A DNA stretch of 64,000 nucleotides from assembly GCF_003026455.1 (NCBI RefSeq), contig NZ_PYMB01000011.1, positions 62,001 through 126,000 on the forward strand, written 5' to 3'. Position numbers and translations under genes: made by a program. The stretch comes from Photobacterium rosenbergii. Its GTDB lineage: Bacteria; Pseudomonadota; Gammaproteobacteria; Enterobacterales; Vibrionaceae. Positions 27,508 to 35,901 of this stretch are shown here, in pieces (position 1 is the stretch's first letter; every line of letters starts with the position of its first letter). The notes beneath the pieces are model-generated. The model ran no database searches. It was not told the DNA's origin and was given only the letters and a program-made list of their open reading frames with translations.

Positions 27508-28593
27508 GAACATGTCGTGAGTAAAGACACTAACTATCCCGCGATTGGGCCGGCACTGCCAAAGCATATCAAAAAGGGCCATCAACTGGTCTTCAGCCGC
27601 CAAGATCTCTCCGCCCGTGAAGCCGATTTGTTTGCCCTGATGATGGCACATATGAAAGAGCCGGACTGGTTCAACAATACCCCTGTCTATTCCTTTTCCT
27701 GCAGCCAACTCTCTGAATGGCTTGAAATTGATTCACGCCATGTAGGATCGATCCTTAGTCCGGTGGCCGAACGACTGTCACAGCGTAAAGTCGGGATCCG
27801 CGGTGTCTCTGAAAAAGGTGATGAAGAGTTTGACTACATTCCTTTCTTCAAACGTCTGACTTATAAAGACGGCAAGTTGATGATGATCCCCAATGATGAG
27901 CTTCGAACTGAATATATTGAATATAACCAGGGTTTTGCTCTTATCAACACCCGGAATTTCTTCAACCTCAAGAAAGAATACTCTAAGCGTCTATACGAGC
28001 TATTGAGCCGTTTCAAGACCGAAGGCACTACGATGAAAGTCCAGAATATCGACGATCTAAAAGGTCTCTTCGGTATCCTGGATGAAAAAGGAAAGCTCAA
28101 AGCTGATAAAAGTTCCTTTAAAAACAACAGCGTGTTTATGAAGCGGTGCATCCGCGACAGCATCGATGAGATATCCACTAACCCACAGACACGTAAAGAG
28201 CTGCTGTTCTTAACCAGTGATAAAGGCGAGAAAGGCTACCGCTTATATAAGCAAGGCCGCAAGATTGTCGGTATCGAGTTTCTTTACCGCTGGCTAGAAT
28301 CCGGTACGGTTCAAGAACTTAACCTTCAAGCAGCGAAAGAAACGATCCGCAAACTAGAAGTGAAACGGCTGCAATCCGGTGAAAAACTTGGCATTGATGA
28401 GCTGCGCCTATTGGCTGATGCCTATCGTGCTATTGATCATATCGACACTGCCGAACAAATCGAACGAAGCATTGCCGAACGCCAACTAGAAGAAGTTCAG
28501 AATCAACAAGATAGTGCCCAAGCTGACGAATTCAATGACATGCTAGCCAAAATCGAAGCCCTTAAAGAGATGGGTGGCAACCCCCAGTATTGA
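27496..28593 (+). CDS. Rep_3-type replication initiator, copy 2
   Basis: A 365-residue protein with the features of Rep_3/RepB initiators: HQLVFSRQDLSAREADLFALM at the N-terminus, NTRNFFNLKKEYSKRLYELLSRF in the middle, and RDSIDEIS plus GIEFLYRW at the second winged helix. Start codons at 27496, 27505 or 27517 are all possible. It differs clearly from the initiator at 25314, so it is not a recent duplicate. Iteron-like units overlap its promoter and a full array lies downstream. It is transcribed toward parA. Confidence 0.82.
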   Translation: MSSMEHVVSKDTNYPAIGPALPKHIKKGHQLVFSRQDLSAREADLFALMMAHMKEPDWFNNTPVYSFSCSQLSEWLEIDSRHVGSILSPVAERLSQRKVGIRGVSEKGDEEFDYIPFFKRLTYKDGKLMMIPNDELRTEYIEYNQGFALINTRNFFNLKKEYSKRLYELLSRFKTEGTTMKVQNIDDLKGLFGILDEKGKLKADKSSFKNNSVFMKRCIRDSIDEISTNPQTRKELLFLTSDKGEKGYRLYKQGRKIVGIEFLYRWLESGTVQELNLQAAKETIRKLEVKRLQSGEKLGIDELRLLADAYRAIDHIDTAEQIERSIAERQLEEVQNQQDSAQADEFNDMLAKIEALKEMGGNPQY

Positions 28594-28876
28594 TCATATT
28601 TATGGCGTCATAGCGTTTTGACGCCATAAATGTGTTATCTATCGCCTTCTAAACCCTGACAGATATCACAATTCTGGCTTACCCCCCTATAAATAACATA
28701 ATTATGGTGCGCCACATGCATTAAGCCATAAATATGTTATCTATAAGCCAGAAAACTGTCCTTCAAACACCATAAATAAGATCAATGACACCACATATAT
28801 GATCATCAACGCCATAAAAAGGATCATAACAGCCAGAAAAGTGTTATTTATACGCCAGAAATGTGATCAATAAGCG
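28591..28876 (+). repeat. Iteron array 2
   Basis: Seven direct units with the core GCCA or ACCA begin at 28725, 28747, 28769, 28790, 28811, 28832 and 28854, spaced 21-22 bp, following GCCATAAATATGATCAATAA. Further copies stand at 28623 (direct) and, inverted, around 28593-28606, 28666-28679 and 28690-28710. The first inverted and direct pair also forms a 12-bp hairpin (28599-28610 with 28619-28630) right behind the initiator stop codon, which may act as terminator or operator. The units match the promoter units at 27466 and 27487. Confidence 0.88.
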
Positions 28877-28879
28877 TTG

Positions 28880-28983
28880 TTTTAACCTTATAAATCAGTT
28901 GGTTACAACTCCTATAGATCTTATAGATCAATAGTATTAATAGATTAATATAGAAAAATAGATCTTATAGTCACTGTGGATAA
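28880..28983. other. AT-rich region with DnaA box, probable origin 2
   Basis: Directly after iteron array 2 comes a very AT-rich stretch with repeated ATAGAT and TTATAGATC words, then a perfect DnaA box, TGTGGATAA at 28975-28983. This is the expected order of iterons, unwinding element and DnaA site. No parS-like palindrome was found between here and parA. Confidence 0.7.
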
Positions 28984-29266
28984 GTGGAAAATCAAAGATT
29001 TACACACTTACCCACAGCAGCCATCAAATTCTTTCTCTCTTTGTTTCTAACCAATGTAGCCTCGACCCCGCAAAAATCCCCTACTAAGCCAAGATCTTCT
29101 CTTACAGCGCGTTACAGAGCGTCTGTGAAGGTCAATCAGCGGGTTTAGACAAAATAGTACAACAAAAAAATAGAAGCAGATCATACAGATTTTGATTTAC
29201 TTTTTTTCTTATATGCAGCATTATGGCTCTAAGGCTAAAATGCTGCATATTAAAGGAACGCACGAT

Positions 29267-30466
29267 ATGTATGACCCACAACACCTGATCACACGAGTCG
29301 CTGAGCGCTCAGAACGTATGCTGAGCTCACTCACTGAGCAAATTAAACAGCAAAAAGAAGAACTCGATTCCGATACGTATTACCAGGTGTACTCCAAAGC
29401 CGCTGTCGCCAAATTACCGAAGCTAACCAAGGCTATCGTTGACAAAACGGTTGGAGAGATGGAAGAAACTGGCTACGTATTTGAAAAACGCAAGGCAGGC
29501 AGCTCTGAAAAGTACGCCATGTCTATCCAGAACATTGTTGATATTTACCATCATCGTGACGTTCCGAAATACCGCAACAAGCATGACCAAGCCTTCACTG
29601 TCTTTGTCGGTAACCTAAAAGGCGGTGTATCGAAAACGGTAAGTACCGTATCTTTGGCGCATGGCCTACGCACCCACCCTCACCTGCTGCAGGAAGATCT
29701 TCGCATTCTGGTGATTGATCTTGATCCTCAGTCATCGGCGACTATGTTCCTTAACCATGCTCATTCTATTGGCTCAGTGGACGCCACTGCTGCTCAGGCT
29801 ATGCTGCAGAATGTCTCTCGCGAAGAGCTTCTTGATGAATTCGTTGTTTCATCCGGCGTCCCGGGTGTGGATGTGATCCCGGCTTCAATTGAAGATGCAT
29901 TCATTGCATCAAGCTGGGACGAACTGTGTGCCGAGCATCTACCAGGCCAGAAAACCCATGCCGTGTTGCGTGAGAATGTGATCGATAAGCTTGTTGGTGA
30001 CTACGACTTTATCTTTGTCGATAGCGGCCCACACCTTGACCCGTTCTTGACCAACGCGCTGGCAAGTTCTGATCTGCTGATGACGCCGATCCCACCGGCC
30101 CAGGTTGATTTCCACTCAACCCTGAAATACCTCAACCGCCTGCCTGAGCTACTGGGTATGATTGAGGAATCCGGTACCGAACTGCGCGTTGTCGGTAATA
30201 TCGGCTTTATGTCGAAGTTGGCCAACAAAGCTGACCATAAGTTGTGCCATAGCTTGGCCAAAGAAATTTTTGGTGGCGACATGCTTGATGTTGCCCTTCC
30301 TCGCCTTGACGGCTTCGAACGTTGTGGTGAGTCATTCGACACTGTGATTTCAGCAAACCCGGCCACTTATGTCGGTAGTAGCGAAGCGTTGAAAAATGCC
30401 CGTATTGCTGCGGAAGATTTTGCCAAAGCAGTGTTCGATCGAATTGAATTTATCCGTACAAACTGA
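29267..30466 (+). CDS. parA: Type Ia ParA partition ATPase
   Basis: From ATG 29267, chosen for AAGGA nine bases upstream, the protein has 399 residues. The N-terminal 95 residues are a helical DNA-binding domain as in P1-type ParA, which also represses its own promoter. The ATPase part has the deviant Walker A KGGVSKT (residues 118-124), LRILVIDLDPQSSAT as Walker A', and YDFIFVDSGPHLD as Walker B. ParA on the nucleoid moves ParB-parS complexes and so segregates the replicon. parB starts 8 bases after the stop. Only one parAB pair serves both origins seen here. Confidence 0.93.
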   Translation: MYDPQHLITRVAERSERMLSSLTEQIKQQKEELDSDTYYQVYSKAAVAKLPKLTKAIVDKTVGEMEETGYVFEKRKAGSSEKYAMSIQNIVDIYHHRDVPKYRNKHDQAFTVFVGNLKGGVSKTVSTVSLAHGLRTHPHLLQEDLRILVIDLDPQSSATMFLNHAHSIGSVDATAAQAMLQNVSREELLDEFVVSSGVPGVDVIPASIEDAFIASSWDELCAEHLPGQKTHAVLRENVIDKLVGDYDFIFVDSGPHLDPFLTNALASSDLLMTPIPPAQVDFHSTLKYLNRLPELLGMIEESGTELRVVGNIGFMSKLANKADHKLCHSLAKEIFGGDMLDVALPRLDGFERCGESFDTVISANPATYVGSSEALKNARIAAEDFAKAVFDRIEFIRTN

Positions 30467-30474
30467 GGTAAGTG

Positions 30475-31437
30475 ATGAGTAAGAGAAAAACAATTGGCCG
30501 TACTTTTAGCGGTACGTCACTGGCCTCTGAAGCACCGAAAACCAATGCTAACCAGACATTCACTCTAGCATCGGGCAATACAGCCACTTTCAGCCTGCAA
30601 GAGATCCCTGCAGCTGATCTGGCTAACAAAACTTTCGTTGAACTGGTGACTAACGGTCGTGATCAGCAGGCATTGACCGAAGAGTCAGTGGCAGACATTG
30701 CCCGTACCATTGGTTTGCAGCAATTTTTCCCGGCGATTGGCCGCAAGGTTGAGGATCGTATCGAGATCCTCGATGGTTCTCGCCGCCGGGCTGCGGCGTT
30801 ATTTAGCAATGTTGGTTTGAAAGTACTGGTTACCGAAGAGCCAATCAGCGCTGAAGATGCCCGCCAACTGGCAGCTGATATCCAAACAGCCCGTGAGCAC
30901 AACCTGCGTGAAGTCGGTATGCGCTTGCTGGTACTGCGCGATAGTGGTTTGAACCAGAAAGAAATTGCTGAGTCGCAAAAGCTATCAACGGCGAAAGTAA
31001 CGCGTGCTATTCAAGCTGCGACTGTCCCTGCCGAAATGCTGGCCGTTTTCCCGGATCAATCCGAGCTTAATTATCCGGACTACAAGCAACTGCTAGAACT
31101 AGCAACGTCTCTGTCTACGAAGGGTATTGATCTCGCTGATGTGATTGCCCAGGTAATGGTTGATAAAGATGAGCTTGATGCAGGCCTTGCTGTTGATGAA
31201 GTGAAAGCCGCATTGATCAAAGCTTACCGCCATGCGGCTGACGAGTTGTTGGCAAAACCAGCCGCTAAGAAGGCCAAAATTGAAAAGCTATGGAAATTTG
31301 AAGATACCAACACGTTCGCTCGCAAACGCAGCAAAGACCGTGCTTTTAGCTACGAGTTCAAGCGTTTGCCAAAAGCGCTCCAGAGTGAGCTTGATAAGGT
31401 GATTGCCGAAACATTGCAAAAGCACCTGGCCGAATAA
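30475..31437 (+). CDS. parB: ParB centromere-binding partition protein
   Basis: A 320-residue protein from the ATG at 30475 with GAGGTAA upstream. Visible parts are the N-terminal ParB domain with IEILDGSRRRAAAL (about 92-105), which corresponds to the nucleotide-binding GSRR motif, and the helix-turn-helix LNQKEIAESQKLSTAKVTRAI (about 160-180). The C-terminal basic region would be the dimer and DNA-contact part. It is the second gene of the parAB operon and ends before a strong hairpin. Three 17-bp direct repeats 80 bases downstream could be its centromere. Confidence 0.92.
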   Translation: MSKRKTIGRTFSGTSLASEAPKTNANQTFTLASGNTATFSLQEIPAADLANKTFVELVTNGRDQQALTEESVADIARTIGLQQFFPAIGRKVEDRIEILDGSRRRAAALFSNVGLKVLVTEEPISAEDARQLAADIQTAREHNLREVGMRLLVLRDSGLNQKEIAESQKLSTAKVTRAIQAATVPAEMLAVFPDQSELNYPDYKQLLELATSLSTKGIDLADVIAQVMVDKDELDAGLAVDEVKAALIKAYRHAADELLAKPAAKKAKIEKLWKFEDTNTFARKRSKDRAFSYEFKRLPKALQSELDKVIAETLQKHLAE

Positions 31438-31477
31438 GCATCGCCAACGCGCTAGACTTCAGTGTCAGAGTTAAAAG

Positions 31478-31507
31478 CAGGGCGATCCGAAAGGGTTGCC
31501 CTGTTTT
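31478..31507 (+). terminator. Terminator of parAB
   Basis: An 11-bp stem with G-T pairs (CAGGGCGATCC with GGGTTGCCCTG) and a GAAA loop followed by TTTT. Confidence 0.8.
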
Positions 31508-31516
31508 GTATCTGCT

Positions 31517-31589
31517 AACGGTTATAGCGTGTAAAACTGGATTTAACGGTTATACCGTGTAGAATTGATTTTACCGGTTATCGCGTGTA
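31517..31589 (+). repeat. Three direct 17-bp repeats between parB and hipB
   Basis: AACGGTTATAGCGTGTA (31517), AACGGTTATACCGTGTA (31545) and ACCGGTTATCGCGTGTA (31573) recur every 28 bp. They end 25 bases before the hipB start. Two readings fit: HipB operators that silence hipBA, or a parS centromere bound by ParB. Confidence 0.75.
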
Positions 31590-31614
31590 ACGTTGTCATG
31601 TAGAAAGGTGCGCA

Positions 31615-31869
31615 ATGAAAGTAACGTCAGCCTCCCAGCTCAGCCATTTACTGCAAGAAAGCCGCAAAGAACAAGGCTTATCACAGTCGAATACCGCGCA
31701 AAAAGTCGGGATCCGGCAGGACACGGTATCTAAATTCGAAAATGCACCGGAAGGCACCCGGCTTGATACCTTATTTAAATTGCTTGCGGCGCTCGATCTG
31801 GAATTGGAAGTCCGCCCGCGTGGTGAACAAGCTAGCTCCGACACCGAACAATGGAAAGAGGAATGGTAA
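31615..31869 (+). CDS. hipB: HipB antitoxin, Xre-type
   Basis: An 84-residue protein with a helix-turn-helix of the Cro/C1 type (ESRKEQGLSQSNTAQKVGI through DTVSKFENAPEG), followed by the short LFKLLAALDLELEVRPR strand typical of HipB. It binds operator DNA and HipA together and so represses the pair. The start has AAAGGTG upstream. Its stop TAA is immediately followed by the ATG of hipA. The direct repeats at 31517 are the natural candidates for its operator. Confidence 0.9.
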   Translation: MKVTSASQLSHLLQESRKEQGLSQSNTAQKVGIRQDTVSKFENAPEGTRLDTLFKLLAALDLELEVRPRGEQASSDTEQWKEEW

Positions 31870-33189
31870 ATGGCTGATTTGATGGTGGCGATGAACGGCT
31901 ATGAAGTGGGCATACTGCACCAGTCCCCCACCGGTGCCCACCGCTTTCACTATTCACCAAGTTGGCTCGATACCCCCGGTGCGCGACCTATTTCGTTGTC
32001 GCTGCCGCTTGGCCGGCGTCCTTTTCATGGCGAGGCAGTCTATAACTTTTTCGATAACCTGCTGCCGGACAATATGCAGATCCGCCAACGTATTGTGGCC
32101 CGCCATCAGGCCAAATCCAGTCAGCCCTTTGATTTGCTGGCCAAGATCGGCCTCGACAGTGTCGGCGCGTTGCAGATCTACCCGTTGGGCACCAATCCCG
32201 GCGATGTACGGCACATTAGCTGCAAACCACTCGATGACAGTGCGTTGGTACGCATCCTCAAGGGTTACCAAAGTGATGCCCCGCTGGGCATGATTGCCGA
32301 GGAAGACGACTTTCGTATATCCCTGGCTGGCGCCCAGGAAAAAACCGCCTTGCTGCGCAGAGATAATACCTGGTGTCTGCCGCAGGGCAGTACCCCGACC
32401 ACCCATATTATCAAACTGCCGATTGGCGAGATCCAAAGCCATTCCTATACCATCGATCTTGCCGAAAGTGTTGAGAATGAACTGGTGTGCCTTCGTTTGG
32501 CCAAAGCGTTCGGGCTGCCTGTTGCCGAGGCTGATGTGCTGGATGTAGCCGATATCCGCGCGTTATCAGTCTCGCGTTTTGACCGCCGTGAATCCAAAGA
32601 TGGCCAGTGGATCATGCGCTTGCCGCAAGAAGATTTTTGCCAGGTACTCAATATCTCGCCGGGTCGTAAATACGAGGTCGATGGCGGCCCCGGTATTGCG
32701 GAAATCATGCGTTATCTTCTGGCTTCCGAACAGCCAGATGCCGATCGTCGTGAATTCATGCGGGCCCAAGTCCTGTTTTGGCTGCTCGCGGCGACCGATG
32801 GCCATGCCAAGAATTTCTCGGTATTCCTATTGCCCGGCGGTGCCTTCAGGCTGACTCCTTTATACGATATTTTATCTGTTTACCCGGTGATGGGTGGCAA
32901 GGGGGTGTCGGAGCGAAAAGCCAAGATGGCCATGGGTTTGTATGGTGAATCCGGCCGTCACTACAAATGGTATTCATTGTTCCCCCGTCACTTCTTGGCT
33001 ACGGCTCGGGCGGTAGGGTTTTCAGAGGCAGCGATGCAGCAGATCTTGGATGAGTTCCGCGACCGTGCCTTTGAGGCCGTTGAGACCGTACGTGCATCTT
33101 TGCCTGATGATTTTCCCCACCATATCAGCGACGCTATTTTGGACGGGGTGCTTAAGCGAGCCCGTCGGTTGGGAAACGAACACCCGTAA
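31870..33189 (+). CDS. hipA: HipA toxin, Ser/Thr kinase
   Basis: A 439-residue protein of normal HipA length. Kinase features are in place: FRISLAGAQEKTAL with the autophosphorylated Ser at 151, HIIKLP with the ATP Lys, TDGHAKNFS with the catalytic Asp at 310, and PLYDILS with the metal-binding Asp at 333. HipA of E. coli phosphorylates glutamyl-tRNA synthetase and halts growth. Next to parAB it probably serves replicon maintenance. Its 3' end overlaps the end of the convergent SDR gene by 38 bases. Confidence 0.92.
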   Translation: MADLMVAMNGYEVGILHQSPTGAHRFHYSPSWLDTPGARPISLSLPLGRRPFHGEAVYNFFDNLLPDNMQIRQRIVARHQAKSSQPFDLLAKIGLDSVGALQIYPLGTNPGDVRHISCKPLDDSALVRILKGYQSDAPLGMIAEEDDFRISLAGAQEKTALLRRDNTWCLPQGSTPTTHIIKLPIGEIQSHSYTIDLAESVENELVCLRLAKAFGLPVAEADVLDVADIRALSVSRFDRRESKDGQWIMRLPQEDFCQVLNISPGRKYEVDGGPGIAEIMRYLLASEQPDADRREFMRAQVLFWLLAATDGHAKNFSVFLLPGGAFRLTPLYDILSVYPVMGGKGVSERKAKMAMGLYGESGRHYKWYSLFPRHFLATARAVGFSEAAMQQILDEFRDRAFEAVETVRASLPDDFPHHISDAILDGVLKRARRLGNEHP

Positions 33190-34069
33190 TATCTTCAGAA
33201 AAATCCCAAAGCTGCTGGGCCAGCGCGGCATTGACGTATTTCGGGGAAGCTTTGTGTAAGGCCGGCGATCCCCAAATGCCATATCTTGGGCCATAGAGCC
33301 CTTGTGGTTTGATATTTGGCGCCGTAGCGGCCAGCAGTTGTGAGCGGCAGCCATTGTCGACAGAAGAAGCTAAGCTGCGTGAAAACACTCCCCCTACCCC
33401 AATAGTTTGCTGTCGTTCGGTACCCGTTAGCCCCGGATGGGCGGCTACTGACATTGCATTAGCGCCGATGCTGTCGAAGTAGCGTTGTAGCTGATAGCTA
33501 AACAGCAGGTTGGCCAGTTTACTGTCGCCATAGGCTTTGACCCGGTGATAGGGGCGTTGTTGCCAATTGAAGTCGTCGAAATTGATTGTACCGTATTTGT
33601 ACCCCCCGCTGCTGACGGTGACAACACGGGCATGATCAGCAGAAAGCAGTGCGGGAAGTAGTCTTCCGGTCAAAGCAAAGTGACCAAGATGGTTGGTGGC
33701 CATGTGCATTTCAAACCCTTCAGGTGTGGTTTGTCGCTGGGCTAAATTAACCACGCCCGCATTGTTCACCAAGATATCGAGCTGGCTGTACCGGCTGGTA
33801 ACTTGATGGACGAAATTTTCAATTGACTGGCGGCAAGTCAGATCCAACGAAATCACATCCAACTCAGCTTCCGGCAGTGTCTGGCGCAACCGGTTAATGG
33901 CTGCCTTCCCTTTTTCCTCGTTACGGCAGGCGAGTACTACTTTGGCGGCATTGCGGGCCAGCTCTAGTGTGGTTTTAAAACCTAAGCCGGTATTCCCCCC
34001 AGTGACAATCGCTGTCTTTCCCGTTAAGTCAGGTATGTCTTTGAGTGACCAGCATCGTTTTGTTGTCAT
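33152..34069 (-). CDS. Short-chain dehydrogenase/reductase, retinol-dehydrogenase-like
   Basis: A 305-residue SDR with the NAD(P) motif TGGNTGLG near the start, LVNNAGV, the catalytic Ser in VTVSSGGYKYG and YGDSKLAN with the catalytic Tyr and Lys. Length and the AHPGLTGTE segment fit the subgroup that resembles retinol or WW-domain oxidoreductases. Substrate unknown. It is divergent from the MerR gene at 34169, with a perfect palindrome in between, so MerR probably regulates it. The 3' end overlaps hipA tail-to-tail. Confidence 0.88.
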   Translation of the reverse strand: MTTKRCWSLKDIPDLTGKTAIVTGGNTGLGFKTTLELARNAAKVVLACRNEEKGKAAINRLRQTLPEAELDVISLDLTCRQSIENFVHQVTSRYSQLDILVNNAGVVNLAQRQTTPEGFEMHMATNHLGHFALTGRLLPALLSADHARVVTVSSGGYKYGTINFDDFNWQQRPYHRVKAYGDSKLANLLFSYQLQRYFDSIGANAMSVAAHPGLTGTERQQTIGVGGVFSRSLASSVDNGCRSQLLAATAPNIKPQGLYGPRYGIWGSPALHKASPKYVNAALAQQLWDFSEDITGVRFPTDGLA

Positions 34070-34132
34070 CGAAAATCCTCATTTTGATATGGCTTTGTTG
34101 AGCCTGTTTTGAATCTATGCCGGTCAGTGTAA

Positions 34133-34154
34133 ACTGTGTGGTATACCACACAGT
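34133..34154. promoter_or_regulatory. Perfect 22-bp palindrome, candidate MerR operator
   Basis: ACTGTGTG and CACACAGT surround GTATAC, forming a perfect 22-bp palindrome 14 bases before the MerR start and about 60 bases from the SDR start. MerR proteins bind such dyads between -35 and -10. Confidence 0.75.
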
Positions 34155-34168
34155 CAAGGGGGACGTTT

Positions 34169-34543
34169 ATGCTTATCGGACAATTATGCAAAGAAGCTGG
34201 GGTTTCTAGAGAATTAGTGCGCCATTACGAATCGCTCGGCTTGTTGGTGTCGTCCCCCAGAACGGCAGGCAGTCGGACTTACCGGGAGTTTTCAGCTGAC
34301 TCTCCGAATCGGCTCCGTATTATCAAACAGGCGCAGGCTATCGGATTTACGCTCAAGGAAGTGGAACCCTTGCTTAATGCCTTCATGTCGCAGGATCTGA
34401 CACGCGCTGAAGCTTTGTCGGTGTTAGATGAAAAACTCGAGCGGATAGAACGCATCATCCAAGATGCATTGGAGGCCAAAGCGACCTTGCTCTCAAAGAT
34501 CGAGACCATCCGTGCCAAAGACGGTTCAGGCTGTCTGAAATAG
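34169..34543 (+). CDS. MerR-family transcriptional regulator
   Basis: From ATG 34169, with AAGGGGGA upstream, the protein has 124 residues; the frame is open earlier but that would overlap the operator. MLIGQLCKEAGVSRELVRHYESLGLL is the MerR winged helix, followed by a coiled-coil dimerisation helix (about 80-118). The only Cys near the end (GSGC) is single, so it does not look like a metal sensor; CueR/SoxR-type clusters are absent. Divergent to the SDR gene, which it likely controls. Confidence 0.88.
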   Translation: MLIGQLCKEAGVSRELVRHYESLGLLVSSPRTAGSRTYREFSADSPNRLRIIKQAQAIGFTLKEVEPLLNAFMSQDLTRAEALSVLDEKLERIERIIQDALEAKATLLSKIETIRAKDGSGCLK

Positions 34544-34853
34544 TTTTTGTGTCGTCGTTGAGAGAACAATCCGATCGATCTCTCAATTACCATTTCGGTT
34601 ATTCCTGATGTGAAATATCGCAATAGAGCCTATCTAGGGAATGGGGCACACTTAACTCGGGGCAAGGAGGTTTGCCTTTTTGGAATTAGCAATGATATAC
34701 ACCTTGAAGTCGGTTTATTGTTTGCCTTTTCTCCTGATTAAGTTGGGTGTGCCAGGTACTACCCCCCTGATTTTAGGCAAGTAATGTTGTTGACCCGGGC
34801 AGTGTAGACTGCCCTTTTTTTTGCCTGAAATTCATAGCGGCATAATAAAGCCA
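34544..34853. other. Intergenic region between convergent MerR and LysR genes
   Basis: About 310 bases with a strong hairpin at 34797 and no gene. Confidence 0.5.
34797..34822 (+). terminator. Rho-independent terminator
   Basis: GGGCAGT / ACTGCCC with a GTAG loop followed by eight T, in the direction of the MerR gene. Confidence 0.88.
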
Positions 34854-35747
34854 TTATAGGTATCTACCTTCCAGCTTCTCTTTCAAAAAGTCGATAAAGC
34901 ACCTGACTTTCAATGGGACATAACGATTTTGCGGGTAGATGGCATGGATTGGGATGTTATCTGCCTCATAGTCGGCAAGCACCTGTACTAACTCTCCGCG
35001 CTTGAGGTGTTGGTCTACCATCCATATCGGTAATTGGGTGATGCCCATACCGGCCAGTGCGATTTCCAGGTTTGTTTCACCACTGTTGCTACGGAATATC
35101 CCTGATACGGAGACTGAACTCTCGACACCACTGTGTTTGAAGTGCCAATTGTTCAACGTTTTCTTATAGGTATACACAATGCAGTTGTGGTGCTTGAGGT
35201 CGTCAGGTGTTTTGGGCTCGCCATATTGCGCGATATAACCTGGCGCTGCCACTAAGAGTTGCGGATTAGCAAACAGTGGCCTGGCGATTAAGGTGGAGTC
35301 TTCCAGTTTGCTGGCGCGGATGGCGACATCTATTCCCTCGGCGACCATATCTATACGTCGCTCTTCCAGCACCATATCGACTTCGATATCAGGGTAGGCC
35401 CGTAGGAATTCTGCAATTAACGGCGCCAGTACCAATCTTCCCAATGGGACTGAGGCGGCAATGCGCAATGTTCCCTGTGGCGTGCTGACCTTGGAACGTA
35501 ATCGGGCTTCAACCTCGTCAATTTCTGCCAGCAGCGCAATGCAATTCTCGTAGTATTCCTCGCCCACTTGGGTGAGAGACAAGCTCCGACTGGTACGGAT
35601 CAGCAACTTGACGCCTAGTTTGTTTTCTAGCGCTGCCACCTTCTTGCTGATCGTCGCTTGGGAGGTGTTCTGCTCCCTTGCTGCAGATGAAAAACTGCCG
35701 GTTTGAATGACACGCACAAAGGTACGCATAGCGCTGAGTTGGTCCAT
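34854..35747 (-). CDS. LysR-family transcriptional regulator
   Basis: A 297-residue LTTR. The N-terminal MDQLSAMRTFVRVIQTGSFSSAAR plus SQATISKKVAALE is the winged helix; the rest is the usual two-lobed effector domain (GTLRIAASVPLGRLVLAP). Residue order is like the AaeR/DsdC-related group that controls neighbouring oxidoreductases. It is divergent from the SnoaL-like and SDR genes at 35902 and 36401, with inverted half-sites in between, so it probably regulates them. Confidence 0.9.
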   Translation of the reverse strand: MDQLSAMRTFVRVIQTGSFSSAAREQNTSQATISKKVAALENKLGVKLLIRTSRSLSLTQVGEEYYENCIALLAEIDEVEARLRSKVSTPQGTLRIAASVPLGRLVLAPLIAEFLRAYPDIEVDMVLEERRIDMVAEGIDVAIRASKLEDSTLIARPLFANPQLLVAAPGYIAQYGEPKTPDDLKHHNCIVYTYKKTLNNWHFKHSGVESSVSVSGIFRSNSGETNLEIALAGMGITQLPIWMVDQHLKRGELVQVLADYEADNIPIHAIYPQNRYVPLKVRCFIDFLKEKLEGRYL

Positions 35748-35764
35748 ATATGCTTTCGATTTTG

Positions 35765-35799
35765 GAATAGATGCTATGCACTTTAGCCCAGTTCTATTC
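35765..35799. promoter_or_regulatory. Inverted half-sites, candidate LysR site
   Basis: GAATAG at 35765 and CTATTC at 35794 form an inverted repeat 18-52 bases upstream of the LysR start, in the divergent promoter region. Confidence 0.4.
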
Positions 35800-35901
35800 G
35801 ATATTCATCATAAGTACTATTTTCCCGACAGCGAGTCAGCCACCTGATCCCTTTGTTCGGGAAGTCTGACAGTAATGAATAACCGATACGGATGAATACC
35901 C

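Noticed and set aside
26893..28876. CRISPR array
   Set aside because: Repeats are contiguous 21-22 bp iterons without unique spacers, and no cas genes are present.
25314..29000. Vibrio second-chromosome origin with RctB
   Set aside because: Neither initiator resembles RctB, and the iterons do not look like the 11-12-mers of oriCII. The Rep_3 plasmid type fits better.
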